Virus record (IMG/VR): IMGVR_UViG_3300031825_000189
Span: 1-42,589 of that record
Source: a virus
Direction: 5' to 3' (one strand)
DNA length: 42,589 nt
Part shown: positions 1-8,156 of the stretch, piece after piece
Layout of the letters: every line of letters begins with the position of its first letter
How positions within the stretch are numbered: the stretch's first letter is position 1
Position numbers and translations under genes: made by a program
The notes under the pieces: model-generated
Seen by the model: the letters and a program-made list of their open reading frames with translations, nothing else
What the model was told of the DNA's origin: nothing
Databases searched by the model: none

Positions 1-1041
<1,041 letters not shown>

Positions 1042-1075
1042 AAACCGAGGCGCGCCGCGATTACGGGAGCCTGCA

Positions 1076-1390
1076 ATGACGACCCGTGTCCTGCATATCC
1101 CAGCGAAGTCTTTGAACGAGGCGCGGGTTATCGCCCATGCGGTCGATGCGGGCCGTGTGCCGTGCCTCGGCCAGTATCTCGATGCCGAGCGCGCCGAGGT
1201 TGCTGCGGGCGCCATGAGCGCCACGCATAGGGTCGAGCATGCTGTCTATCCCATCATCATGGTCGACGGCGTGTCCGACGATGGCCGGATCAGGGTGGCG
1301 AAGCTCGCCGACGGGATCGGGCAGGCCGTCGCTGCCTTCCTGATCGTGATCGGCGGATCGTACCTCGTCGGGCTGGGGACGCTGCTGTGA
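1076..1390 (+). CDS. Small protein with C-terminal membrane anchor
   Basis: A 104-residue protein. The ATG at 1076 was chosen because a GGGAG ribosome site precedes it and because starting earlier would overlap the previous gene by over 150 bases. Residues 1-80 are soluble. Residues 82-103 form one hydrophobic segment at the extreme C-terminus, so the protein is predicted to be tail-anchored in the inner membrane. Its stop overlaps the GTG of the next membrane gene (GTGA), which suggests coupled translation. I do not recognise the family. Confidence 0.7.
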   Translation: MTTRVLHIPAKSLNEARVIAHAVDAGRVPCLGQYLDAERAEVAAGAMSATHRVEHAVYPIIMVDGVSDDGRIRVAKLADGIGQAVAAFLIVIGGSYLVGLGTLL

Positions 1391-1566
1391 GCCCGCGGTT
1401 CGCATGGTTCGATGCTGGCGTGGTTCTCGTCGCGATCCTGCTCGTCGGCTGCGTCATCGGCTTGATGCTGACGGATAGGCGCAAGGCCGATTTCGGGCCG
1501 GGCTTTGACGATCCCGAGCGGCCTGACGGCCTTCCCGAAGACGACGCCCGGCACACGCATCTCTGA
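1387..1566 (+). CDS. Small membrane protein, 59 aa
   Basis: Starts at a GTG that overlaps the stop of the previous gene (GTGA at 1387-1390) and ends at TGA 1564-1566. Residues 8-27 are a hydrophobic helix and the C-terminal half is acidic (DPERPDGLPEDD). It looks like a single-pass membrane protein with its tail in the cytoplasm or periplasm. The tight overlap makes it likely to be translated together with the 104-residue membrane protein. The function is unknown. Confidence 0.6.
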   Translation: MSPRFAWFDAGVVLVAILLVGCVIGLMLTDRRKADFGPGFDDPERPDGLPEDDARHTHL

Positions 1567-1784
1567 TGTTCGCGCTGATCCTTTTCCTCGTCGCATCGCG
1601 CGCAAGAGCTTCGCCAGCCGGGACAGGCCATTGGAATAGGCCGCCGACTGGTCCTCACGGGGGACGCCGCAACGTCCCAGAGGCCCACCCGAACTGCTCC
1701 GCACCGGTCTGGGGGACCGGCACGCGAAGCAAAAACCTAAAGGGCGGTCGTTGCGGCGACCGCCAGTTCAGGAGGCAGCCATGA
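1566..1784 (+). CDS. Doubtful 72-aa reading frame over a structured leader
   Basis: An open frame starts at a TGATG overlap with the previous gene and stops at an ATGA overlap with the next one, which favours translation. Against this, only the first 15 residues are hydrophobic and ordered. The rest is Pro/Gly/Arg-rich and without a recognisable pattern, and two strong hairpins (1704-1720 and 1743-1764) lie inside it. I think it more likely that this stretch is an untranslated leader of the recombination operon. Confidence 0.25.
   Translation: MFALILFLVASRARASPAGTGHWNRPPTGPHGGRRNVPEAHPNCSAPVWGTGTRSKNLKGGRCGDRQFRRQP
1704..1764 (+). promoter_or_regulatory. Two tandem RNA hairpins before the recombination operon
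   Basis: Hairpin 1 has arms 1704-1709 (CCGGTC) and 1715-1720 (GACCGG). Hairpin 2 has arms 1743-1750 (GGCGGTCG) and 1757-1764 (CGACCGCC) with a six-base loop. No T tract follows, so neither is an ordinary terminator. Hairpin 2 ends six bases before the AGGAGG ribosome site (1770-1775) of the next gene. It could stabilise the mRNA or control access to that site. The role is inferred. Confidence 0.45.
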
Positions 1785-1996
1785 TCGATCTAGTTCGCCG
1801 CGCGCTTGCTGCCTGGTCAGCATGGCGGCTCCGGAAGGCCAACGCCAAGCGCCTCAGCCTCGCGGCTGAGAGGCGGCGCCTGATTTCCGAGATCGAGCAG
1901 GCCCGCCGCCATCACCGGCCAGTCCGCTCTCTCGAACGCCAACTTCAAGACGTAACCCACGCGCGCCTCAGGGCCGCGCTCAAGATCGAGGTTTGA
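1781..1996 (+). CDS. Small basic coiled-coil protein, 71 aa
   Basis: The ATG at 1781 has a perfect AGGAGG ribosome site six bases upstream (1770-1775). The protein begins with an amphipathic stretch (MIDLVRRALAAWSAW) and continues as a long charged helix rich in Arg, Glu and Gln, probably a coiled coil. It is the first gene of the recombination cassette and precedes the 312-residue protein by three bases. The family is not recognised. Confidence 0.6.
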   Translation: MIDLVRRALAAWSAWRLRKANAKRLSLAAERRRLISEIEQARRHHRPVRSLERQLQDVTHARLRAALKIEV

Positions 1997-1999
1997 GAG

Positions 2000-2938
2000 A
2001 TGAGCGCTGTTCGCGAAGACTTCTCCTACTGGAAGGCGCAGCTCGCCGGCCAGAACCCCGAGCTCGAAGACAAGCTCCCGCGCTGTGGCTGCTATCGCTA
2101 CCGCGGCGATCCGGTCCTGATCCGCGTGGTCGACGGAACCATGTTCGCCTGGATCGGCCGCAAGGGGCAGCAGCGCCGCGCCGTGGCGGATGCCGGCTTC
2201 GCTGAAACGACCTTCTCGTTCTTCTGTCGGGACGCCATCTCGTCCGACCTCTACGACGCCGTAGCCAACCGCAATGAGCCGTGGCCGGAGGAAATCGAGA
2301 GCCTCGACGACGCCCGCTCGAACTTCCCGACCGATCCGTTCGAGGCGCTGATGGCCGAGCTCGAGTTGATCGAGCTGAAGATCACCGAGTTCTTCAAGAT
2401 CGCGGTCGTGCCCGGTGACGATGTCCGCGCGCTGCAAGCCGACAAGTGGAAGGAACGGGCGCGCGATCTCTCCGGCAAGATCGAGGAAATGCGCGTCGCG
2501 GAGAAGAAGCCGGTCGATCAGCAGGCCAAGGACATCCAGAGGAAGTTCGTGCCTCCGCGCGACCGCGCCGACGCGCTGGTGACCAAAGTCAACAACGGCC
2601 TATCGGCTTACTCGCTCGCCAAGAAGCGAGCCGTCGAAGCTCAGGAAGCCGCCGATCGCGAAGCGCGGGCCAAGGCAGCGGCCGCGATGGGCGAGGCTGC
2701 GCCGGTTGAGCAGGCGCCGGTGCGCGGCCGGAGCAAGGTCGCTACCGGCAGCACGACCGTCCGTACCCGGAAAGTCGCCGTCATCACCGATCTCCCGGCC
2801 TGCGCCGCCTTCTACGCCGGGTGGGAGAACCCGCCGATCGAACTTGTCGATCTGCTCAAGGGCTTCGCCAAGAAGAACATCGAAGGCGGCGTGGCGGTGC
2901 CCGGCGCTGAGCTCCGAACCCTCGAATACGTCGCTTGA
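2000..2938 (+). CDS. Phage protein upstream of Bet, coiled-coil
   Basis: A 312-residue soluble protein. Residues 1-75 form a compact domain with an LPRCGCYRYRGDP motif. Residues 110-170 and 195-230 are long charged helices (coiled coil). Residues 260-312 form a small C-terminal domain. It lies 9 bases before the Bet-family annealase in the same operon, where phages often place a nuclease or an accessory protein. I see no nuclease motif, so I do not call it an exonuclease. An accessory or DNA-binding role in recombination is possible from context alone. Confidence 0.65.
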   Translation: MSAVREDFSYWKAQLAGQNPELEDKLPRCGCYRYRGDPVLIRVVDGTMFAWIGRKGQQRRAVADAGFAETTFSFFCRDAISSDLYDAVANRNEPWPEEIESLDDARSNFPTDPFEALMAELELIELKITEFFKIAVVPGDDVRALQADKWKERARDLSGKIEEMRVAEKKPVDQQAKDIQRKFVPPRDRADALVTKVNNGLSAYSLAKKRAVEAQEAADREARAKAAAAMGEAAPVEQAPVRGRSKVATGSTTVRTRKVAVITDLPACAAFYAGWENPPIELVDLLKGFAKKNIEGGVAVPGAELRTLEYVA

Positions 2939-2947
2939 GAGGCAATC

Positions 2948-4186
2948 ATGAACGCCATAGCCAAGGTTGAACCTCGCAAGTCCGTCATCGCCACGCTGGC
3001 CGATTCCTACGGGATGGAGCCGCAGGCGTTCGAGGCCACGTTACGCGGAACCGTTTTCCCGCCGTCCGGCACCCGCGAGGAATTCGCGGCCTTCGTGCTC
3101 GTCGCGAAGGAGTACCGGCTGAACCCCCTCCTGCGCGAGATCTACGCCTTCCCGAAGAAGGGCGGCGGCATTGTGCCGATCGTCGGCATCGACGGCTGGC
3201 TCAACCTCATCAACGGGCATGCGCAATTTGATGGCATGGAGTTCGATCAGCACGACGACGAGAAGGGCAACCTCCTGGCCGTTACCTGTCGGATCTACCG
3301 CAAGGATCGGACTCACCCCACCGTCGTGACGGAATACCTCGACGAGTGCATTCGCGGCACCGAGCCGTGGAAGATGAAGCGCCGCATGCTTCGTCATAAG
3401 GCGGCGATGCAGGGCGCGCGCTACGCCTTCGGCTTCTCTGGCATCTACGACGAGGACGAGGCGGCCGATATCGCCCAGGTCCGCGATGTCGGCGGGGGCT
3501 CGCTTCCATCCGTCCCGCCGCCCCCTCCTTCTGACGATGAACTCAATTCGGCCGTGAAGGTCGAGGATGCAGTCATCGTCTCCGAATCCGCCACTGCCAA
3601 TCCCCCCCGGCAGGAAGCGGATGCCGCCGGCACGTCGCAGTCGATCCCCCAGCCGAACGACGTGCCGGCGGCGCCTTTCGAGGATGGGATCAATCCCGAC
3701 GAAGAGATCGCAATCCTTGATGAGAAGCTGAGCCTTGCGAAGTCGGCTGATGATGTCGAGGCCTGGTATGTCGAGACCGACATCGAGGCCGTGCTTGCCG
3801 ACTTCTCCGGCTATGTCGAGAAGGCGCGCGAGGTCAAAGCGCGGCATCTGGCCCGCGTCTCGCGCGAGGTGAACGACGCGCCTTCTGCTCCCGCCGAGGA
3901 GGCCAGCGACGACGTTCCACCACCGCCGGCCGATGAGGCTCCGCTGGCGCCGCCGGCTGCGGACGACATGAGCACGCCGGAAGCCTACGAGGCGCTCGTC
4001 CAGGCCAAGCTCGCTGCGGCAGCCGGCCTGACCGCTTACGAAGCCGTCCGCAAGTGGTGGACCGAGACGCGCCCTGTGCGCCACGGCCTCGGCATCACCG
4101 CGCATGAGGACATCGCCCGGCTGCAAGCCTACTTCGGCGCCCGCAAGGACGAGCTCGAAAAGGCGGGGGGGCTGAGCCATGGCTGA
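2948..4186 (+). CDS. bet: Single-strand annealing protein, Bet/RecT family
   Basis: A 412-residue protein. Residues 1-180 match the Redbeta/Bet family: a short N-terminal helix, then REEFAAFVLVAKEYRLNPLLREIYAFPKKGG, VGIDGWLNLIN, and WKMKRRMLRHKAAMQGARYAFG (each quoted in part or loosely). Such proteins anneal complementary DNA strands during phage recombination and replication. The C-terminal 230 residues are an unusual extension: a Pro/Ser/Asp-rich linker, then a repeated region with two similar helical blocks, DVEAWYVETDIEAVLADF near 275 and AYEAVRKWWTETRPV near 365. The extension may bind a host single-strand binding protein or another partner. No obvious exonuclease partner is present. 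Confidence 0.9.
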   Translation: MNAIAKVEPRKSVIATLADSYGMEPQAFEATLRGTVFPPSGTREEFAAFVLVAKEYRLNPLLREIYAFPKKGGGIVPIVGIDGWLNLINGHAQFDGMEFDQHDDEKGNLLAVTCRIYRKDRTHPTVVTEYLDECIRGTEPWKMKRRMLRHKAAMQGARYAFGFSGIYDEDEAADIAQVRDVGGGSLPSVPPPPPSDDELNSAVKVEDAVIVSESATANPPRQEADAAGTSQSIPQPNDVPAAPFEDGINPDEEIAILDEKLSLAKSADDVEAWYVETDIEAVLADFSGYVEKAREVKARHLARVSREVNDAPSAPAEEASDDVPPPPADEAPLAPPAADDMSTPEAYEALVQAKLAAAAGLTAYEAVRKWWTETRPVRHGLGITAHEDIARLQAYFGARKDELEKAGGLSHG

Positions 4187-4388
4187 GCCGACCCCTGCCC
4201 AGATGGATGCCCTGCGCGAGGCCGTGGCGCTGCTAAAGGCGCACTGCTGCGACGGCGAAATCGGTTTCATGGACGAACTGAAGCGGATCGCCGACTCCGG
4301 AGATGTCCATGCAGCCTATCTGCATGAAGTGATCAGCGAGCTCGACGATCTGGAGATCGAGGTTCCAGGGAGGCGTCTCGATGGCTGA
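4179..4388 (+). CDS. Small acidic phage protein, 69 aa
   Basis: Starts inside the end of bet (8-base overlap) and ends inside the start of the next gene (8-base overlap), so it belongs to the same tightly packed operon. The protein is helical and acidic, with one CC pair at residues 23-24. No family is recognised. Confidence 0.6.
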   Translation: MAEPTPAQMDALREAVALLKAHCCDGEIGFMDELKRIADSGDVHAAYLHEVISELDDLEIEVPGRRLDG

Positions 4389-4725
4389 CCGTCGCATCTA
4401 CACGGACGAAGACGCTGCACGGTTCTTCAAGGCCAGAGCTGGCAAGCCCTATCGCCCGTCGAACGGGACGGAAGGCGAGATTTTCCAGGCGACATGGTGC
4501 GCGCAGTGCGAGGCCAATAGAGCCTTCCGCGAGGACCACGAGCGGGCTGACGGCTGCCCGATCATTGCGAACACGATGGCACTGTCGATCGACGACCCCG
4601 ATTACCCGGCGGCATGGCACTACGGGCCGGACGGCCAGCCGAAGTGTGCAGCTTTCGTGGAGATCGGATCGGATGCCGCGCCCCGGTGTCCCGACACACT
4701 CGACATGTTCGGAGGCGCAGCATGA
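4381..4725 (+). CDS. Phage protein with a Cys-x2-Cys site, 114 aa
   Basis: A soluble 114-residue protein. A WCAQCEANRAF segment near residue 40, followed by a later DGCPI and two more cysteines (residues about 83 and 100), suggests a zinc-binding knuckle. It overlaps its neighbours on both sides in the recombination operon. The arrangement resembles small zinc-ribbon proteins seen beside phage recombination genes, but no function can be given. Confidence 0.6.
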   Translation: MADRRIYTDEDAARFFKARAGKPYRPSNGTEGEIFQATWCAQCEANRAFREDHERADGCPIIANTMALSIDDPDYPAAWHYGPDGQPKCAAFVEIGSDAAPRCPDTLDMFGGAA

Positions 4726-4940
4726 AGCTCGCCACCCTCACCGCTCTTCACTGGGACGGCGACCTGCCGCGCCTCGGTGATTTCATCAAGGCCAAGCGCG
4801 GGCGCACGGCCTTCAAGGTCGTCGAGATCGTCATGCCGAAGCGGCCGGGTACCCGCTACGTCGCCCGTTTCCGCTGCGAGCGGCACTACGCGCTCTCGAA
4901 TGGCGATGTTGTGCACGGATGGGAGTGGGCAAAGCGATGA
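4722..4940 (+). CDS. Small phage protein, 72 aa
   Basis: The ATG at 4722 overlaps the stop of the previous gene (ATGA), which fixes the start. The 72-residue product is basic and looks like a small beta-barrel (LGDFIKAKRGRTAFKVVEIV, then RYVARFRCERH). It could bind nucleic acid, but no known domain is recognised. The stop overlaps the next start. Confidence 0.6.
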   Translation: MKLATLTALHWDGDLPRLGDFIKAKRGRTAFKVVEIVMPKRPGTRYVARFRCERHYALSNGDVVHGWEWAKR

Positions 4941-5305
4941 GCGCAACACCTGTCCGCCTTCAGCTTTCCCGCCGCAAGGGCTTCGACCTTCAGGCGCTGA
5001 GCATCGCCACCAATGGCCTGCCGGCTGCGGTCGTCACCCGCGCGACGATCTGGGGCAATCCCTACAGCACGCGGCCGGCGAAATGCCTCTCGACGAACGG
5101 CAAGCGTCACCAATGCACGATCGTCGCCACGGTTGAGGAAGCCGTCGATCGCTTCCGGCAGTCATTCACCGAAGGCGGCAAGCGGTGGGCGCGGCTCGGC
5201 GAGATCAGGGGCAAGAACCTGGCTTGTGCTTGCCGGATCGGCGCGCCCTGTCATGCCGATACCTTGCTCGCCCTCGCCAACCGCCCCGTATGCGAGGAGG
5301 CCTGA
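4937..5305 (+). CDS. DUF4326 domain protein
   Basis: A 122-residue protein starting at the ATG of an ATGA overlap (4937). The motif order fits DUF4326: IWGNPYSTRP near residue 35, a middle helix AVDRFRQSF, and a C-terminal RGKNLACACRIGAPCHADTLLALAN with Cys-x-Cys and Cys-His. DUF4326 proteins are common in phages and mobile elements, and their function is unknown. The conserved Cys/His set suggests metal binding or catalysis. Confidence 0.8.
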   Translation: MSATPVRLQLSRRKGFDLQALSIATNGLPAAVVTRATIWGNPYSTRPAKCLSTNGKRHQCTIVATVEEAVDRFRQSFTEGGKRWARLGEIRGKNLACACRIGAPCHADTLLALANRPVCEEA

Positions 5306-5307
5306 CG

Positions 5308-5730
5308 ATGGCCCCCGTCGCGATCGAGAAGCCAATGACGCTGGACGGCGCAGCCGAGGCTCTTGGCTGCTCGCGCCGCTGGCTGCAAGGTTGGCTCACC
5401 GACCATCCCGACCATGGCTATAAGATCGGGCGGGAGTGGCGGTTCATGGCCGCCGACATCATCACCATCCGGGAGGCGCTTCGATGCCGCTCAAGCTCGT
5501 CCGAGACCGCAAGAACCCGGATGACGGTCTCTGGTACGTCCGGGGGACTGTCCGCGGACGCCGCATTGAAGAAAGCACTGGCACTCGCGAGCGCAAGCGG
5601 TCCGAAGAGTTCAAAGCGCGCCGGGAAGCCGAACTCCTCGATGAGGCCATCCACGGCCGGGCTTCCGTCGCGACCTTCGCGCACGCATGTGCGAGCTACC
5701 TTGAGTTTGGTGGGGAGGGACGATTCATGA
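5308..5730 (+). CDS. Helix-turn-helix protein, excisionase-like, overlapping int
   Basis: The ATG at 5308 lies two bases after the DUF4326 stop. Residues 1-60 form a MerR/excisionase-type winged helix (MTLDGAAEALGCSRRWLQGW, then YKIGREWRFMAADI), which usually directs integrase towards excision. After residue 60 the frame stays open to 5730 and overlaps the integrase gene by 247 bases. That tail is Ser/Arg/Thr-rich and unstructured, as expected of an out-of-frame reading of int. Either the tail is a passive overlap, or a frameshift or sequencing error hides an earlier stop near 5490. Confidence 0.65.
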   Translation: MAPVAIEKPMTLDGAAEALGCSRRWLQGWLTDHPDHGYKIGREWRFMAADIITIREALRCRSSSSETARTRMTVSGTSGGLSADAALKKALALASASGPKSSKRAGKPNSSMRPSTAGLPSRPSRTHVRATLSLVGRDDS

Positions 5731-6596
5731 CGCCGATCCTGCGTCACTTCGGCCAGACCAAGCTCACGAAGATCGATCAGGTTGCGATCGACGCTTGCGC
5801 CAAGGCGCTCTACCCGAACGGCAAGCCGAGCACCCTGACGCGGCAGGTCTACACGCCTGTTTCAGCCGTGATGCAGCATGCCGCCGCCCGTGGCATGTGC
5901 ATTCCGATCACGATCGAACGGCCGAGCCAGCCAAAAGGAAAAACCCGGTGGCTTACCGTCTCCGAGGCCGAGCGGCTTGCGATAGCCTGCTCCCCTCACC
6001 TTCGCCCGGTCGTGCTTTTGATGCTCTACACCGGCGCCCGCGTCTCCGAAGCACTCTATCTCGATTGGGCTCAGGTCAATCTTGAGGCCGGCAATGTCGT
6101 CTATCTCGACACCAAGAACGGCGAGGATCGCGGTGTGCCTCTTCACCCCGCCGTCGTTGCGGCTCTGGCGCGGTCGAACCGGCGCGAGGGCCCTGTCTTT
6201 CTGAACCACAAGGGCGCCGCCTACGAGGAGAAGGACGGCGAAGGCGGTCAGATCAAGACAGCCTTCCGGGGCGCGACACGCCGCGCCTGTCTCGGCAAGT
6301 GGGTCGACACGAAGAAGAAGGACAAGGCCGGGAAGACGGTCAAACGGTGGATCACCGATGTCACCCCGCACACCTGCCGCCACACCTGGGCGACATGGCA
6401 CTATGCCGCGCACCGCGATATCCGCCAGCTCATGGAATTGGGCGGCTGGAAGCAGATTAGCATGGTCCAGCGCTACACCCATGTGAACGTCTCGAACCAT
6501 GCCCCTTCGATCGCTGCCCTGCCCTCGCTGGGGGATATCTGGGGGAGCGAAGAACCTACACCCGCAATTTCGCAACCCGAACAAAAGGTTGGATGA
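5484..6596 (+). CDS. int: Tyrosine integrase
   Basis: A 370-residue site-specific recombinase. It integrates the phage into the host chromosome at a tRNA-Val(CAC) gene, judging by the attP just downstream. An N-terminal arm-binding segment (residues 1-60) and a core-binding domain (60-150) precede the catalytic domain. The catalytic residues are Arg186 (TGARVSEAL), Lys211, His296 and Arg299 (HTCRH), Trp322 (GGWKQ, in the His/Trp position) and the nucleophile Tyr331 (QRYTHV). ATG 5484 is chosen because MPLKLVRDRKNPDDGLWYVRG is the typical start of this family. The last codons contain one copy of a 19-base repeat that recurs beyond attP. Confidence 0.95.
   Translation: MPLKLVRDRKNPDDGLWYVRGTVRGRRIEESTGTRERKRSEEFKARREAELLDEAIHGRASVATFAHACASYLEFGGEGRFMTPILRHFGQTKLTKIDQVAIDACAKALYPNGKPSTLTRQVYTPVSAVMQHAAARGMCIPITIERPSQPKGKTRWLTVSEAERLAIACSPHLRPVVLLMLYTGARVSEALYLDWAQVNLEAGNVVYLDTKNGEDRGVPLHPAVVAALARSNRREGPVFLNHKGAAYEEKDGEGGQIKTAFRGATRRACLGKWVDTKKKDKAGKTVKRWITDVTPHTCRHTWATWHYAAHRDIRQLMELGGWKQISMVQRYTHVNVSNHAPSIAALPSLGDIWGSEEPTPAISQPEQKVG
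6528..6546 (+). repeat. 19-base direct repeat, left of attP (candidate arm site)
   Basis: The sequence ctgggggatatctggggga lies inside the 3' end of int and recurs exactly at 6726-6744. The two copies lie 60 and 70 bases from the attP core, on opposite sides and in the same orientation. Each copy itself contains two GGGGGA blocks. They are probably integrase or excisionase arm-binding sites; this role is inferred. Confidence 0.7.
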
Positions 6597-6605
6597 TGAT
6601 GCCCG

Positions 6606-6655
6606 CGCCCTTCACACGGGAGGGGTCACAGGTTCGAACCCTGTGCCGCCCACCA
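6606..6655 (+). other. attP core: 3' half of tRNA-Val(CAC)
   Basis: Bases 6611-6655 read as a tRNA from the anticodon loop to the CCA end. The loop is TTCACAC (anticodon CAC at 6613-6615), then stem and variable region, the T stem ACAGG/CCTGT (6628-6632 and 6640-6644) with T loop TTCGAAC, the acceptor strand GCCGCCC (6645-6651), discriminator A and CCA. No D arm or 5' acceptor strand is present upstream, where the int end lies, so this is not a working tRNA. It is the segment that regenerates the host gene on integration. A strand exchange point in the anticodon stem or loop is typical. Confidence 0.9.
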
Positions 6656-6725
6656 TATTTCCTCGATATTCTCAGGCCCCGTCGCGCACGGGCGCGCAGA
6701 ACGGTGCATGAACACGCGCGCCGTA

Positions 6726-6744
6726 CTGGGGGATATCTGGGGGA
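6726..6744 (+). repeat. 19-base direct repeat, right of attP (candidate arm site)
   Basis: Exact second copy of ctgggggatatctggggga, 71 bases beyond the attP core and in the same orientation as the copy at 6528-6546. It lies in the non-coding stretch 6656-6804, which otherwise shows no gene. Only the attP repeats and general GC-rich sequence are visible there. Confidence 0.7.
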
Positions 6745-6804
6745 ACCTGTTCTCCTAGCGTTCCACGAATCGCCCCTCCCCTCCACCGCGAGGAGGGCTG
6801 GCCG

Positions 6805-7125
6805 ATGAGCGGGGCCGTCTTCATCGATAGCTTTTCGTCTCTGGACGAACTCACGGGCGAGCGCAGACGCGACCCGAAGGCGATCCTCGCTGTCATCGCG
6901 AAGACTGGGCGCTTCTCGTGTTTCGAGATCGATCGCGCGATGGCGCGGCCGATGACATGGCTGCTCAACAAGAGTGGCTGGGTCACGACTCGCCTCGATG
7001 AAGTCGTACCCGACGCAGACGGCTTCGGCAGCACCCGGCAAAGCACATACCCGTGGACCTATTGCGAGGTGACCCCGCTCGGCCGGCTGGCGCTCGCTGG
7101 GATAACTGCGGAGACGCTTCCGTGA
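6805..7125 (+). CDS. Hypothetical protein, possibly winged-helix, 106 aa
   Basis: The first gene after attP, with a GGAGGG ribosome site 10 bases before the ATG. Residues 25-65 (AILAVIAKTGRFSCFEIDRAM, then WLLNKSGWVTTRLD) and the ending EVTPLGRLALAGI resemble a small winged-helix fold, as in phage proteins that test a DNA-binding domain against a short beta wing. No family can be named. Its stop overlaps the next start (GTGA). Confidence 0.55.
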   Translation: MSGAVFIDSFSSLDELTGERRRDPKAILAVIAKTGRFSCFEIDRAMARPMTWLLNKSGWVTTRLDEVVPDADGFGSTRQSTYPWTYCEVTPLGRLALAGITAETLP

Positions 7126-7325
7126 GCGCGGCACCTCCCGAACCGCCCGCCAAACGCAAGGCGTTCCTCGAATACTACGCGGCCGTCCTGACGCGAGAGG
7201 CAGACGCGCGACCCGGCCAAGACTGCCAGTGGATGCGAGACGGTGCGGCGCGGGCTCTCCGAGAGGCTGCGGCGATCGACACGCGTCCTGCCCAATCCGA
7301 TCTCTTCGCAGGAGAAGCCGCATGA
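7122..7325 (+). CDS. Small phage protein, 67 aa
   Basis: Starts at the GTG of a GTGA overlap and ends at an ATGA overlap, so it is translated within a coupled string. The product is helical and charged (FLEYYAAVLTREADARPG, then WMRDGAARALREAA) and ends in QSDLFAGEAA. A similar QTDLFDLEP ending is found at 8156, which hints at a short shared C-terminal peptide of the kind used for binding a sliding clamp; that reading is speculative. Confidence 0.55.
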   Translation: MSAAPPEPPAKRKAFLEYYAAVLTREADARPGQDCQWMRDGAARALREAAAIDTRPAQSDLFAGEAA

Positions 7326-7903
7326 CCGACAGATCCGTGCCTGAGGGGCTGGTGGAGGAGCTGCGGGCAGCGATCCTGCGTGGTGCCGCCGATGAACTGA
7401 ACGGCAAGCCTAACGGCGACATCATCGTCAAGGGCTGTGAGGCCGCCGAATATGTCGACCCCGAAGATGCGGCGGCCGCATTCGTCGATTCCATCGTCGA
7501 CGAGGTCAGGCCCCTCCTAGAGGCCAACGCCCGCGAGCTTGTGCAGGCCAGCAAGGAACTCGACGCCATCTCGGCAGCCATTGGCTCGACGCGCTTCATG
7601 GACCCGCCTGACGGTGGCGATGTTCCGGTTCACGAGCAGGTCGAGCGGATGGCTGTCGCACTGCTCGACGCCGAACGCTCCCGCGACGAAGCCCTAGAGG
7701 CGCTGCGTGTCGAGCGGAAGAGGGTTGCGGTGTTGGAGGAGGCGCTGCGTCCGTTCGGAGATGCAGCAAACGGGCTTGCTCCTGATCTGCCGGCAACAGA
7801 CCAGGTCCTGCTTACGGTTGGCGGCTTGCCAATCGCATGGGTCTACACGGACCAACTTCGCCGCGCCCGCTCCGTCCCTGCTCAAGGGGGCGAACGTGGC
7901 TGA
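7322..7903 (+). CDS. Ea22/Ead-like accessory protein, 193 aa
   Basis: Residues 1-75 form an N-terminal domain, 85-140 are a charged coiled coil, and 140-185 carry the EALRPFGDAANG motif followed by a strand and a helix ending in DQLRRARS. The same C-terminal module (EALAPFADEKNG to QIRKAREAV) is found in the protein at 11063. Such modules are typical of Ea22/Ead-like genes in temperate phages, whose function is unclear. The ATG at 7322 lies in an ATGA overlap. Confidence 0.6.
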   Translation: MTDRSVPEGLVEELRAAILRGAADELNGKPNGDIIVKGCEAAEYVDPEDAAAAFVDSIVDEVRPLLEANARELVQASKELDAISAAIGSTRFMDPPDGGDVPVHEQVERMAVALLDAERSRDEALEALRVERKRVAVLEEALRPFGDAANGLAPDLPATDQVLLTVGGLPIAWVYTDQLRRARSVPAQGGERG

Positions 7904-8156
7904 ACGCGCGATATGCACAAACGTCGATGCTCTGACAGGCATCGAGTGGGGCAGATACGACGCGGGACTTTTCGGCTGGCCGGATGGCCGCGCTCTTCGG
8001 CGGCGCCTTCGCGAGACATGCCAGTTCTGGGCAGACGATATCTTCGTTGACCTGTCTTCGCTCCCGGTCAGCGAGACACTCCACGTCATCCAGATCGTGA
8101 GCGATGAACCCAAACCAGTCCAGACAGATCTATTCGATTTGGAGCCCCGCCCATGA
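7896..8156 (+). CDS. Small phage protein, 86 aa
   Basis: GTG start at 7896 with an AAGGGGG ribosome site 8 bases upstream, inside the end of the previous gene. The sequence has aromatic clusters (GIEWGRYDAGLFGWPDG and CQFWADDIFVDLSSLP) and ends in QTDLFDLEPRP. No family is recognised. Its stop overlaps the ATG of the next gene. Confidence 0.55.
   Translation: MAERAICTNVDALTGIEWGRYDAGLFGWPDGRALRRRLRETCQFWADDIFVDLSSLPVSETLHVIQIVSDEPKPVQTDLFDLEPRP

Noticed and set aside
6593-6808. 71-residue + strand frame across attP
   Set aside because: It reads through the tRNA fragment, has no ribosome site and its product is an arginine-rich shadow.
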